NCBI GenBank assembly: GCA_021463195.1 | Contig: JAJTXZ010000028.1 | Span: 1-52,445, forward strand | Direction: 5' to 3' | DNA: 52,445 nucleotides | DNA from: Anaerolineae bacterium | GTDB taxonomy: Bacteria; Chloroflexota; Anaerolineae; UBA4142; SHND01 | Shown: piece by piece, positions 35,683-44,316 of the stretch | Numbering within the stretch: position 1 is the first letter of the stretch | Layout: every line of letters begins with the position of its first letter | Made by a program: the position numbers and the translations under genes | The notes under the pieces: generated by a model | Databases searched by the model: none | What the model saw: the letters and a program-made list of their open reading frames with translations, nothing else | What the model was told of the DNA's origin: nothing

Positions 35683-36651
35683 TTAGCGATTTTTGCGCGG
35701 ATTGTGGCGCGGCAGATTGCGCGGCAAATCATCGTCGTCGTCCATGCCGCCTTTGAATTCGCTCAAGACGCGCCGCGCGCGCTGCGCGTCTTGTTCGTAT
35801 TTCAACAAAATCGTCAGCGTATGATCCAGCGCTTGATCGTCAATACTTGACGCGTTCAACATTACCAACGCGCGCGCCCAATCCAATGTTTCGCTGACAC
35901 TCGGATATTTTTTGAGCTCCAGCCCGCGCAAACGCTGCACCAATTCCACCGCTTGTTTCGCCAACTGCGGATTTAGGTCTGGCACTTTTAAACGCACAAT
36001 ATTTAATTCGGCTTGGACGGTCGGGTAATCAATGTGCAAATACAGACAGCGGCGTTTGAGCGCTTCCGAAAGTTCGCGCGTGTTGTTGGAGGTAAGCAGA
36101 ACGAGCGGCATGTGCCTTGCCTTGATTGTTCCCAATTCCGGCACCGTCACTTGGAAATCGCTCAACACTTCCAAGAGGAACGCTTCAAATTCCGCGTCGG
36201 CGCGGTCAATTTCGTCAATCAATAACAGCGTCGGATGTTCGGAATCAATCGCGCGCAAGAGGGGCCGCGGCAAGAGAAAACGCCGCGAAAAGAAAACGTC
36301 TTCTTCATTCGCCAAATAGTCTGCGGCTTCGGTCAGCGAGCGCGCGTCTTTTAATAGCTCGGACAATTTGTCGCGCAGCAACTGCGTGTACAACATTTGT
36401 TTGGCGTATTCCCACTCGTACAACGCTTTGGTCTCGTCCAACCCTTCGTAACATTGTAAACGAATTAACTCGCGTTGGACCGCGCCCGCCCAAGCTTTTG
36501 CCAATTCCGTTTTGCCAACCCCGGCGGGACCTTCTACCAGCACTGGTTTCTGTAATTTAGCCGCCAGATAGACGACGGTCGCGATTTCATCGGTGGCAAT
36601 GTATTGTTGCGTGGCGAGCGCGTCCCGCGTCTGCGAAATAGATTCAAACAT
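35683..36651 (-). CDS. MoxR family AAA+ ATPase
   Basis: 322 residues from the ATG at 36649-36651 with AAGGAG 7 bases upstream. Walker A is EGPAGVGKTELAKA, Walker B LLLIDEIDRAD, then sensor 1 LTSNNTRELSEALKRRCLYLHID, where the Arg finger is expected. The C-terminus is acidic then basic (DDDDDLPRNLPRHNPRKNR). MoxR ATPases work with VWA proteins as chaperones; the CoxE-like gene at 33531 is the evident partner. Confidence 0.9.
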   Translation of the reverse strand: MFESISQTRDALATQQYIATDEIATVVYLAAKLQKPVLVEGPAGVGKTELAKAWAGAVQRELIRLQCYEGLDETKALYEWEYAKQMLYTQLLRDKLSELLKDARSLTEAADYLANEEDVFFSRRFLLPRPLLRAIDSEHPTLLLIDEIDRADAEFEAFLLEVLSDFQVTVPELGTIKARHMPLVLLTSNNTRELSEALKRRCLYLHIDYPTVQAELNIVRLKVPDLNPQLAKQAVELVQRLRGLELKKYPSVSETLDWARALVMLNASSIDDQALDHTLTILLKYEQDAQRARRVLSEFKGGMDDDDDLPRNLPRHNPRKNR

Positions 36652-36705
36652 AATTCTCCTTGGGCTCAACCATCGGTTCAGCCAATCCGTCGCGCGCATT
36701 CAGGC

Positions 36706-36735
36706 GAATGCGGCGCCGCGCGCGGCGTCGCATTC
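36706..36735. repeat. GC-rich inverted repeat in the ABC-moxR spacer
   Basis: GAATGCG (36706-36712) and CGCATTC (36729-36735) enclose a self-complementary CGCCGCGCGCGGCG core. A direct repeat TCAGCCAA(T/C)CCGTC flanks it (about 36678 and 36749). There is no T-run, so it may be an mRNA-stabilising hairpin rather than a terminator. Confidence 0.6.
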
Positions 36736-36773
36736 ATTCTATGCGAATCAGCCAACCCGTCAATCGTCGCGGC

Positions 36774-38723
36774 TCAATTCGTCTGCGGCGCATGGTCGCG
36801 AAATTGCGTGCGATACAAACGCGCGTATAAACCATCGCGCGCCAACAATTCGGCGTGCGTGCCGCTTTCGACAATCTGTCCGTTGTCCAAAACCAGAATC
36901 ATATCCGCCGCGAGAATGGTCGAAAGACGATGCGCGATGACAACGCTGGTGCGATTACGCATTAACGGTTTTAGCGCGTCTTGAATCAACGCCTCTGAGG
37001 CGGAATCAAGCGACGAGGTCGCTTCATCCAAAACGAGAATGCGCGGATTTTTTAAAATAACGCGCGCGATGGCGACGCGCTGTTTTTCGCCGCCGCTCAA
37101 ACGATAGCCGCGTTCGCCGACGATGGTGTCGTATCCTTTGGGCAATTTGGCGATAAAGTCGTGGATATTGGCGGCGACCGCCGCCGCTTCGATTTCCGCT
37201 TGCGTTGCCGCGGGTTTGGCGTAGAGCAAATTCGCGCGCACTGTATCGTGGAACAGATACGTCTCTTGCGTTACCATGCCGATTTGTTGGGCGAGCGATT
37301 CTTGCGTCACCGCGCGCAAATCGTGTCCATCAATCAAAATGCGCCCGTTTGTCGGATCGTACAAACGCGGAATGAGATAGGTGATGGTTGTTTTGCCCGC
37401 GCCGCTCGGCCCAACGAGCGCGACGAGCTGGCCCGCGCGCGCCTGGAATGTCACCTTTTGCAATGCCTCGCGCCGTGTTGGCGTAATCCGCGCGCTCTGT
37501 TCCGTCGCGTCCTCTGTCTGCGCGTGCCCGTTGGCGCCGTTGCCATTCGCGCTGCGCGGCTCGAGTTCGCCCATCAATTCTTGAACGTACGGATTTTGCG
37601 ATGCGGTTTCGCTTGCAGCGAGATATGAAAAAGAAACGTTTTCAAAATCGAGATCGCCTTGAATGGTTTTCAATTCCACCGCGTCCGCCGCGTCTTGAAT
37701 CTCAATGGGGATGTTGAGCGTTTCAAAAACGCGCTCGAACGAAACCAGCGAGGTCGCCAAATCCACACGCGAATTGATTAACGTCGAGATGGGACCGTAC
37801 AACTGTCCCAAATACGCGGCAAAAGCGATGATTGTGCCGACTGTGAACGCGCCTTGCATGACGAGGACGCCGCCGCCGAAATAGACGATCGCCGTGCCAA
37901 CTGCCGCGACGAGTCCGAGCATGAGAAACAAGCCGCGCCCGACGAGCGCCTGCTCCACGCCAATATCTGCCAACATTTCGGAATTGGCGCCGAATTTTTG
38001 CGCTTCGTATTTTTGGCGTCCGAATAATTTCGTCAACAGCGCGCCGCTGACGTTCAACGTTTCAGCCAGTTGCGCGTCGAGTTCGGCGTTGAGTTGATAT
38101 TGACGCTTGACCAGTTTTCTGAGGACGAGGCCCACGCGGCGCGCGGGCAAAATGAAAAGCGGAATCACAAGCAGACTCAAAAGCGTCAAGCGCCAATCGA
38201 GCGCAATCATCACGCCGAGAATAAGTATTACATCAATCGCGTTTGTAATGATGCTGATGAATGTGCCGGTTACGGCGCGTTGCGCGCCGATGACGTCGTT
38301 ATCGAGCCGCGAAATGAGTTCGCCCGTTTTGACATTGGTGAAAAAACGGAGCGACATGTTTTGCATGTGTTCGTACAACGTTTTGCGTAAATCGGCGATG
38401 AGACTTTCGCCGACGCGCGAAGAGAGATAACGTTGTCCCACGCCAATGAGTCCGTCTACTAATGGAACTAGCACGAGCCCGAGCGAGAGCAGCGCAAGCA
38501 GTTGCAAATTATTTTGCGCGATGGCGTTGTCAATGATGGCGCGATAGAGCAAAGGCGGGATAAGCCCAATCAACGCGGAAATTAGAATCGCGCCGAGCAG
38601 CAAACCCAAGCGCGGCGCGTACGGGCGCGCGAATTGCGCGACGCGCCGCAAAAGCGGAAGCGAAAGTTGTGTCTTGTCTTTTTCGTCGTACTGAATGTAT
38701 TGCCACCAACCGCCTGTGTGCAT
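36774..38723 (-). CDS. ABC exporter, fused permease and ATPase
   Basis: 649 residues with AAGGAGGG before the ATG. Residues 25-335 are a six-helix type IV transmembrane domain (FFTNVKTGELISRLDNDV is the family motif). Residues 355-645 are the ATPase: Walker A GPSGAGKTT (438-446), signature LSGGEKQR (542-549), Walker B ILVLDEATS (562-570), H-loop AHR (597-599). Residues 368-417 are an unusual N/G/E/T-rich insertion between the first ATPase strands. Substrate unknown; the MsbA/LmrA-like group moves lipids and drugs. Confidence 0.92.
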   Translation of the reverse strand: MHTGGWWQYIQYDEKDKTQLSLPLLRRVAQFARPYAPRLGLLLGAILISALIGLIPPLLYRAIIDNAIAQNNLQLLALLSLGLVLVPLVDGLIGVGQRYLSSRVGESLIADLRKTLYEHMQNMSLRFFTNVKTGELISRLDNDVIGAQRAVTGTFISIITNAIDVILILGVMIALDWRLTLLSLLVIPLFILPARRVGLVLRKLVKRQYQLNAELDAQLAETLNVSGALLTKLFGRQKYEAQKFGANSEMLADIGVEQALVGRGLFLMLGLVAAVGTAIVYFGGGVLVMQGAFTVGTIIAFAAYLGQLYGPISTLINSRVDLATSLVSFERVFETLNIPIEIQDAADAVELKTIQGDLDFENVSFSYLAASETASQNPYVQELMGELEPRSANGNGANGHAQTEDATEQSARITPTRREALQKVTFQARAGQLVALVGPSGAGKTTITYLIPRLYDPTNGRILIDGHDLRAVTQESLAQQIGMVTQETYLFHDTVRANLLYAKPAATQAEIEAAAVAANIHDFIAKLPKGYDTIVGERGYRLSGGEKQRVAIARVILKNPRILVLDEATSSLDSASEALIQDALKPLMRNRTSVVIAHRLSTILAADMILVLDNGQIVESGTHAELLARDGLYARLYRTQFRDHAPQTN

Positions 38724-38744
38724 GGACCCTCCTTGGCAAACGAC

Positions 38745-38846
38745 TATAGAGGTTCAGAAAAGGTTTTGGTCTGTCAGACCCTTCGAGTTTCCGGAAACCC
38801 GAAGGGTCTTGGCATAGCTTTCCAAAACCAAACCTGAAGGTCTATA
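38745..38846. repeat. Palindromic intergenic element, copy 1
   Basis: Core palindrome 38776-38809: AGACCCTTCG to CGAAGGGTCT, 17-base arms with one mismatch. It is nested in GGTTTTGG (38762-38769)/CCAAAACC (38822-38829) and an outer imperfect pair TATAGAGGTTCAG/CTGAAGGTCTATA. It lies between the divergent ABC exporter and GT-C-like genes. Confidence 0.8.
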
Positions 38847-38924
38847 GAGCGAAAAACAATTATAGCGCTCGCGGCGCGGCGGCATAATCCCCAAAAGGAT
38901 AGGTTTTGATTTTATGTTTCGCGT

Positions 38925-40418
38925 GTGGATAATGGAGGCGTGAAACGATTCGACATTGTTCGCCGCGCGTTGTTGCCTGCGCCTGAAATTCTTTTGTTTG
39001 CGCTGATTTTTTGGCTGGCATTGTGGTTTATGCCCGATGCGCTCAACAGCGATGGCGATTTGGGGCGACATATCACCGTCGGCAATTACATCCTCGATAC
39101 CCGCGCGATTCCGACGCGCGATGTTTTTTCGCACACCCGTTTTGACGCGGAATTGGTGCCGCACGAATGGTTGAGCGAAGCGATATTCGCGTGGGCGCAT
39201 CGCAGCGCGGGTTTGAACGGCGTGGCGTGGTTGACGGCGCTATTGATTGCGCTGACGTATTTCGCGTTGGCGGTCGGTTTGCGCGCGCTAGGGGTGAACG
39301 CGCTCATCGCGTTTTTCGTCGCGCTCTTTGCCTATTTCGCGGGGTTTATTCATCAACTGCCGCGTCCGCACATGTTCTCGCTGTTATTTTTTACGCTTGA
39401 ACTTGTATTGCTGGAAATTTTTCGCCGACGCGGCGATTGGCGCATTCTGCTGCCGCTGCCGATTTTAATGATTCTCTGGGCGAATCTGCATGGCGCATTT
39501 GTATTTGGGTTGATTTTGGCGGCGGTGTTTGGCATCGGCGCGCTCTTGGAAAAGCGCTGGCGCGTCGCGCGAATCTATTTTGCGTTATTGCTGGCGTTGA
39601 CACTGGCGTCGTTTGTGAATCCGTCGGGCGCGCAAACGCTGCGGCACGGATTTGGTTATGTGGAAAGTCGTTTGCTTGTAGATTTGACGGTCGAATATCA
39701 GAGTCCGAATTTTCACAACGCCGCGACCTATCCGTTTGCGCTGCTGCTTGTGTGGCCGCTGTTATTGGGCGCGCGCGCGCGCTGGAACGCGCCGTGGGCG
39801 CACACGCTGCTCGTGATTTTATGGACGCTGCTCGCGTTGTACAGCGCGCGCAATATTCCGCTTTACGCGCAAGTGACGCTGCTCGCGCTGACGCTGCCAA
39901 GTCAGTTATGGCTGTGGGCGCGCGCGCCGGCGCTCGAGGCGCCGCTGCGAAATTTGGATGCGCTGGCGCCGCGCGCGTCGGGTTGGGCGTTGGGCGTCGG
40001 CGGCGCGGCATTGTTGATATGGCTGCAAGCGAACGGCGCGGTATTTGACCTGCGCGGCGAGGGCAATACATTTCGCGCGGAACATTTTCCGGTCGCGGCG
40101 GTCAACGCGTTGGAAAAAGATTTGCCGCCCGGCGAAATGTTCAATGAATTTACGTGGGGCGGTTATTTGCTCTATCGTTTGTTTCCGCACAAGCGCGTGT
40201 TCATTGACGGGCAAACGGATTTTTATGGCGAAGCGTTGACGCGCGAGTATTTGCGGATTCTGAACGCCGAAGCCGGTTGGCAAGACACGTTGAATCAATA
40301 CGATGTGCAGTGGGTTATCGTGCCGCCGTCGCGCCCATTAGCGCGCGAGTTGACGCGGACCGGAGAATGGCGCGAATTTTTTCGCGATGCGACAGCCGCG
40401 ATATTTGTCAAGGAATGA
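38925..40418 (+). CDS. Polytopic membrane protein, GT-C glycosyltransferase-like
   Basis: 497 residues from GTG 38925; another GTG at 38940 lies too close to GGAGG to be favoured. About ten or eleven hydrophobic segments fill residues 15-385. The first outside loop has NSDGDLGRHITVGNYILDT, then PTRDVFSHTRFDAELVPHEW, resembling the acidic loop and EW pattern of lipid-sugar-using GT-C proteins. Residues 395-497 form a soluble domain (FNEFTWGGYLLYRLFPHKRV). Function is inferred from topology; no glycan genes are adjacent. Confidence 0.7.
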   Translation: MDNGGVKRFDIVRRALLPAPEILLFALIFWLALWFMPDALNSDGDLGRHITVGNYILDTRAIPTRDVFSHTRFDAELVPHEWLSEAIFAWAHRSAGLNGVAWLTALLIALTYFALAVGLRALGVNALIAFFVALFAYFAGFIHQLPRPHMFSLLFFTLELVLLEIFRRRGDWRILLPLPILMILWANLHGAFVFGLILAAVFGIGALLEKRWRVARIYFALLLALTLASFVNPSGAQTLRHGFGYVESRLLVDLTVEYQSPNFHNAATYPFALLLVWPLLLGARARWNAPWAHTLLVILWTLLALYSARNIPLYAQVTLLALTLPSQLWLWARAPALEAPLRNLDALAPRASGWALGVGGAALLIWLQANGAVFDLRGEGNTFRAEHFPVAAVNALEKDLPPGEMFNEFTWGGYLLYRLFPHKRVFIDGQTDFYGEALTREYLRILNAEAGWQDTLNQYDVQWVIVPPSRPLARELTRTGEWREFFRDATAAIFVKE

Positions 40419-40426
40419 ACCGCTGA

Positions 40427-40512
40427 TGATTACTCGGATTTCCAGACCCCAAGGATTTTTGAAAACCCTTGGGGTCTGAAAGTTTGTTACATTTTCGAGA
40501 TATGAGTAATCA
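40427..40512. repeat. Palindromic intergenic element, copy 2
   Basis: Outer stem TGATTACTC (40427-40435)/GAGTAATCA (40504-40512). Inner palindrome CAGACCCCAAGG to CCTTGGGGTCTG (40443-40478, one mismatch). Read on the - strand, the spacer CATATCTCGAAAATG after the outer arm matches the spacer of the copy at 50411 closely. Confidence 0.85.
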
Positions 40513-40530
40513 CCCGATAAACCGGGGGAT

Positions 40531-40569
40531 AAAAAAACTCTTGCCATACTTTGCGGCAAGAGTTTTTTT
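40531..40569. terminator. Bidirectional terminator
   Basis: AAAAACTCTTGCC and GGCAAGAGTTTTT form a 13-bp stem with a 9-base loop, with A- and T-runs outside. It separates the + strand membrane protein gene from the convergent gcvPB gene, and ends both. Confidence 0.92.
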
Positions 40570-40596
40570 ATAGCATTTGATTATCAGCGCGGCGCT

Positions 40597-42069
40597 TTAT
40601 GTTGCGGCGCGTTCGGGATGTTTGAAACGGAGGAGCGGTTCGCGCGCCGCTTTCACATCATCCAAACGCGTCACCGGCGTATCGTGCGGCGCGTCGCGCA
40701 AGAGCTGTGGATTCGCGCGCGCCTCTTCCGCGATTTTCAAAAGGGTGTCCGCGAATTCGTCCAGCGACGCTTTGGATTGCGTTTCCGTCGGTTCAATCAT
40801 CAAACATTCGGGAACGATGAGCGGAAAATAAATCGTCGGCGGATAAAAGCCGTAATCAATGATGCGTTTCGCCACGTCGAGCGTGGTGACGCCAAACTCT
40901 TTTTTGAAACGCGTGCCGTTCAACACAAATTCGTGTTTGCACAATCGTTCGGGAATTTGCGGGTCATAGACCTCACGAATCAGCGCGAGCAGATAATTCG
41001 CGTTGAGGACGGAAACCTCCGCGATTTCCGGTAGATATTCTTTGCCGTACGTGCGAATGTAGGTGTAGGCGCGCGCGAGCGCGAGGAAATTGCCCCAAAA
41101 CGATTTGATGCGCCCGATGCTGTGCGCGGGATCTTGGAAAACGTATGCGTCGCCCTGCTTGACAACAATCGGACTCGGCAAAAATTGCGCGAGGTCGGCG
41201 CGCGCCATCACGGGCCCGCTGCCGGGACCGCCGCCGCCGTGCGGAACGCTGAACGTTTTGTGCAAATTGGTGTGCATGACGTCAAAGCCCAAATCGCCGG
41301 GACGCGCAATGCCGATAATGGCGTTCAAATTCGCGCCGTCGCCGTACACCAAGCCGCCCGCGTCGTGAATGATCTGATTCACCTCGCGCACATGCTCTTC
41401 AAACAAACCGAGCGTGTTTGGGTTGGTGAACATGATGCCCGCCGTTTTGTTCGAGACTTTGGCGCGCAAATCATCCAAGTCCATGTTGCCGCGCGCGTCC
41501 GATTTCACTTCGACGACTTGATAGCCCGCCATCGCGCTCGTCGCGGGATTCGTGCCGTGCGCGGAATCGGGAATCAGCACTTGGTTGCGCGCCGTGTCGC
41601 CGCGCGCGAGATGATACGCGCGGATGATAAAGATGCCGACGAGTTCGCCTTGCGCGCCCGCCGCCGGTTGCAGCGTGACCGCGGGCAAGCCGCTGATTGC
41701 GCCGAGATATTCTTGCAATTCGTACATCAACTGCATCGCGCCTTGCGCGGTTTCGGCGGACTGCATCGGATGCACGGACGACATGCCCAACAGCCGAATC
41801 GCCTCTTCGTTGATTTTGGGATTGTATTTCATCGTGCACGAGCCGAGCGGATAAATGCCCAAGTCCACGCAATAATTTTTCTGCGAAAGACGCGTGAAAT
41901 GCCGCACGACATCCCCTTCGCTCACTTCGGGTAAATTCAATTCCTCGCGCAATAGATGATTGGGCAAGGGCGTGATTGGCACATCGCACTCGGGCAGCGA
42001 ATAACCGATCGCGCCGGGATTGCTCATTTCGTAAATGAGGGGTTCGGGTTTGTTTGCGACAATTGACAT
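40597..42069 (-). CDS. gcvPB: Glycine dehydrogenase (decarboxylating) subunit 2
   Basis: 490 residues, full length for the split P-protein's PLP-bearing half. DLGIYPLGSCTMKYNPKINE, AAGAQGELVGIFIIRAYH and HTNLHKTFSVPHGGGGPG are signatures; the Lys in NLHKTF binds PLP. With GcvPA it decarboxylates glycine and loads the aminomethyl group on GcvH. It is the last gene of the gcv operon here and is separated from gcvPA by the four-helix-bundle gene. Confidence 0.96.
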   Translation of the reverse strand: MSIVANKPEPLIYEMSNPGAIGYSLPECDVPITPLPNHLLREELNLPEVSEGDVVRHFTRLSQKNYCVDLGIYPLGSCTMKYNPKINEEAIRLLGMSSVHPMQSAETAQGAMQLMYELQEYLGAISGLPAVTLQPAAGAQGELVGIFIIRAYHLARGDTARNQVLIPDSAHGTNPATSAMAGYQVVEVKSDARGNMDLDDLRAKVSNKTAGIMFTNPNTLGLFEEHVREVNQIIHDAGGLVYGDGANLNAIIGIARPGDLGFDVMHTNLHKTFSVPHGGGGPGSGPVMARADLAQFLPSPIVVKQGDAYVFQDPAHSIGRIKSFWGNFLALARAYTYIRTYGKEYLPEIAEVSVLNANYLLALIREVYDPQIPERLCKHEFVLNGTRFKKEFGVTTLDVAKRIIDYGFYPPTIYFPLIVPECLMIEPTETQSKASLDEFADTLLKIAEEARANPQLLRDAPHDTPVTRLDDVKAAREPLLRFKHPERAAT

Positions 42070-42071
42070 GG

Positions 42072-42154
42072 AAAAGTTAAAAGTGAAAAGCTAAAAGCTA
42101 AAAGTAAGAAACTTATGCTACTTTTAGCTTTGTCCTTTTAGCTTTTTACTTGTT
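42072..42154. repeat. AAAAGCTAAAAGT word spacer, left flank of the four-helix gene
   Basis: Left half: AAAAGT and AAAAGCT words. Right half: their complements. AAGCTAAAAGTA (42095-42106) pairs perfectly with TACTTTTAGCTT (42119-42130). The right half encodes the last residues and stop of the four-helix-bundle gene. Confidence 0.8.
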
Positions 42155-42480
42155 AATACGGTTTTACCCAAAATTAATTTGATTTCGAGCGCCTCTTGGA
42201 TGAGCGAGTCAATTCGATTTGTTGTGACGAGCTCTGAATCCTTGATGAGTCGCAACCAATAATATGTTTCGCGCGCTTCTTTGAGCGCGATGCTCATCTT
42301 TTGCGCGAATTCGCGAGAGCTCACTGCTGCGTATGCTTTCTCTACGTTTGCGCCGATGGATGTGCCTGAATGCAAAGCCTGTCTGCCAACTACATCCGCT
42401 GTTGAGTTATGCGGAAGCGATGAAACGAGCTTGATAATTCGCAATGCAAATTTGTAGGTGCGCTCGTCAATACGCTCCAT
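42124..42480 (-). CDS. Four-helix-bundle protein (23S rRNA-intervening-sequence protein family)
   Basis: 118 residues. YKFALRIIKLVSSLP, RQALHSGTSIGANVEKAYAA, FAQKMSIALKEARETYYWLR and the final helix LIQEALEIKLILGK match the four-helix-bundle family first found in intervening sequences of 23S rRNA genes. The role is unknown. It sits inside the gcv operon between two copies of the AAAAGCTAAAAGT spacer repeat, and its last residues (SKKLKG) are encoded by that repeat. This suggests it arrived as a unit. Confidence 0.85.
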   Translation of the reverse strand: MERIDERTYKFALRIIKLVSSLPHNSTADVVGRQALHSGTSIGANVEKAYAAVSSREFAQKMSIALKEARETYYWLRLIKDSELVTTNRIDSLIQEALEIKLILGKTVLTSKKLKGQS

Positions 42481-42489
42481 GTTGAATCA

Positions 42490-42574
42490 AGCTAAAAGTT
42501 AAAAATGAAAAGCTAAAAGTGAAAAGCGCATTTGGAATTTACTTTTAGCTTTTAGCTTTGTACTTTTTACTTTA
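42490..42574. repeat. AAAAGCTAAAAGT word spacer, right flank of the four-helix gene
   Basis: AAAAGCTAAAAGT (42508-42520) and ACTTTTAGCTTTT (42541-42553) form a perfect 13-bp stem, the same pair as in the rpsM-rpsK spacer at 14228. It reaches the gcvPA stop codon. Confidence 0.8.
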
Positions 42575-43909
42575 CAGCTCGCGCAGCGCGTTCACCAGAT
42601 GATCAATCTGTTCCCGCGTATTCATCTCTGTCACGGCGATTAGCATCCCGTTTTTGAGATGCGGATAATCGTTCGATAAATCATAGCCGCCGATGATGCC
42701 TTGTTCATACAACGCATGATTGATTTCGGCGACGGGGCGCGGACATTCGACGACGAATTCATTGAAAAATTCCGCGTTCAGAGCGCGATAGCCGTTCAGT
42801 TTTGAAATTTCTTGCGCGGCGTAATGCGCTTTTTGATAACACAGTTCCGCGACTTGGCGCAATCCCTGTTTGCCCATTGTCGCCATGTAGACGCACGCGG
42901 CGAGCGCGTTCAGCGCTTCGTTCGTGCAAATGTTCGATGTCGCTTTTTCGCGGCGAATATGTTGCTCGCGCGCTTGGAGCGTCAACACGAAACCGCGCCG
43001 CCCTTGCGTGTCCGTCGTTTGTCCGATGAGGCGCCCCGCCATACGGCGCAGATATTTTTCTTTGCACGCGAACATGCCGAGATACGGTCCGCCGAAACCG
43101 AGCGCATTGCCGAGCGATTGTCCTTCGCCAATCACAATGTCGGCGCCGTACGCGCCGGGCGGTTGATACATGCCGAGCGCAATCGGATACGCGCTGACGA
43201 TGAGCAGCGCGCCCGCCGCGTGCACGCGTTCCGCGATCGGTTTCATGTCGCGCACATTGCCGAGAAAATCGGGATTGGCGACGAGGACGCCCGCGGTTTG
43301 CTTGTCGAGATGTTTGTCGAGAACGGCGTTGAGCGAAAGCGATGTGTCCTCATCGCCGACGATGGGGATTTTTTGCCCTTCCAAATATGTTCGCATCGTT
43401 TCGCGATAATGCGGATGCAGCGTGGGCGAGACGATAATTTTGTTGCCGCCGCGCACGGAATTGATTGCCATGACCGCCGCTTCCGCCGCCGCCGTCGCCG
43501 CGTCGTAATGCGATGCGTTCGCCGCGTCCATGCCCGTCAAATCGCAAAGCATGGATTGATATTCAAAAATCGTTTGCAGCGTGCCTTGCGAAATTTCGGG
43601 TTGATACGGCGTATAGGCGGTATAAAATTCCGAACGGAAAATCAGATGCGGCACCGTCGCGGGGACGAAATGGTTGTACGCGCCCGCGCCGAGAAAATAC
43701 GCGTACGCGCCGGTGTGCGCGTTTCGATTCGCCAGGGCATGCAGCGTTCGCGTCATTTCCATTTCGGAAAGCGCGGCGGGCAAATTGATTTCAGGATATC
43801 GCGCGTCTTGAGGAATATCGTCAAACAAATCGTCAACCGAATTGACGCCGATGGTTTTGAGCATCTGCGCGCGGTCGGCGTCGGTGATGGGGATGAATCT
43901 ATGACTCAT
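42572..43909 (-). CDS. gcvPA: Glycine dehydrogenase (decarboxylating) subunit 1
   Basis: 445 residues, the PLP-free half of the split P-protein. It starts MSHRFIPITDADRAQMLKTI and contains GAGAYNHFVPATVPHLIFRS, TAYTPYQPEISQGTLQ, and GEGQSLGNALGFGGPYLGMF. It forms the glycine decarboxylase heterotetramer with GcvPB. The start overlaps the end of the truncated retropepsin-like gene by 11 bases. Confidence 0.96.
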   Translation of the reverse strand: MSHRFIPITDADRAQMLKTIGVNSVDDLFDDIPQDARYPEINLPAALSEMEMTRTLHALANRNAHTGAYAYFLGAGAYNHFVPATVPHLIFRSEFYTAYTPYQPEISQGTLQTIFEYQSMLCDLTGMDAANASHYDAATAAAEAAVMAINSVRGGNKIIVSPTLHPHYRETMRTYLEGQKIPIVGDEDTSLSLNAVLDKHLDKQTAGVLVANPDFLGNVRDMKPIAERVHAAGALLIVSAYPIALGMYQPPGAYGADIVIGEGQSLGNALGFGGPYLGMFACKEKYLRRMAGRLIGQTTDTQGRRGFVLTLQAREQHIRREKATSNICTNEALNALAACVYMATMGKQGLRQVAELCYQKAHYAAQEISKLNGYRALNAEFFNEFVVECPRPVAEINHALYEQGIIGGYDLSNDYPHLKNGMLIAVTEMNTREQIDHLVNALREL

Positions 43910-44093
43910 GTTTCAATGCATACCATTCTTGGCGCGGACCGTGTAGGACAAGTGGAATTTTGTTCAACACATTTCGTCCCAACACGCCCACATCATCTTG
44001 CGTAATCAAAAACTGTCCGCGAAATTTTCTGTCTTCAAACGTCAATTCGAGATGGATTACTGGGTCAAAATGCTCAGCGTCATACGCCGCCAT
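43899..44093 (-). CDS. Truncated retropepsin-like protein
   Basis: 64 residues. LELTFEDRKFRGQFLITQDD and VGVLGRNVLNKIPLVLHGP match the C-terminal half of a small retropepsin-like aspartic protease family, in which the full protein is about 130-140 residues. The N-terminal half with the catalytic D-T/S-G is missing; an opening stretch AAYDAEHFDP runs straight into the C-terminal part. It overlaps both neighbours (14 bases with the gene before, 11 with gcvPA), so it is translated but probably inactive. It may be a decaying gene. Confidence 0.6.
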   Translation of the reverse strand: MAAYDAEHFDPVIHLELTFEDRKFRGQFLITQDDVGVLGRNVLNKIPLVLHGPRQEWYALKHES

Positions 44094-44301
44094 TGTTGTT
44101 CTCCGCGCTCACTTCCAATTCAAAATCGCGACTCTGTTCGGAATTTTTCAGACGCGGTGAATAAATACGCGCTTGTTGTTGAATATGCATATCAGGAACA
44201 ATAATGAAAACACGCGCGCCCTCGGGCAAATGAACCTGCGATGGGAAACGAATTTGACCGTTCTCTATCACACCCTCCAAGGTAAGGATATTCGTTGCCA
44301 T
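44080..44301 (-). CDS. Small antitoxin-like protein
   Basis: 73 residues. NILTLEGVIENGQIRFPSQV followed by HLPEGARVFIIVPD is the beta-strand pattern of small proteins of the DUF104/AbrB-like type that often pair with a PIN toxin or, as here, with a retropepsin-like gene. The C-terminus is charged and less ordered. It lies 15 bases after gcvH and overlaps the next gene. Family by pattern only; role unknown. Confidence 0.55.
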   Translation of the reverse strand: MATNILTLEGVIENGQIRFPSQVHLPEGARVFIIVPDMHIQQQARIYSPRLKNSEQSRDFELEVSAENNNGGV

Positions 44302-44316
44302 TCCGCTTTCCTACTT

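Noticed and set aside
42812-44005. Long + strand open frames opposite gcvPA and other genes
   Set aside because: They are shadows caused by high GC at third positions on the opposite strand and lack family similarity.
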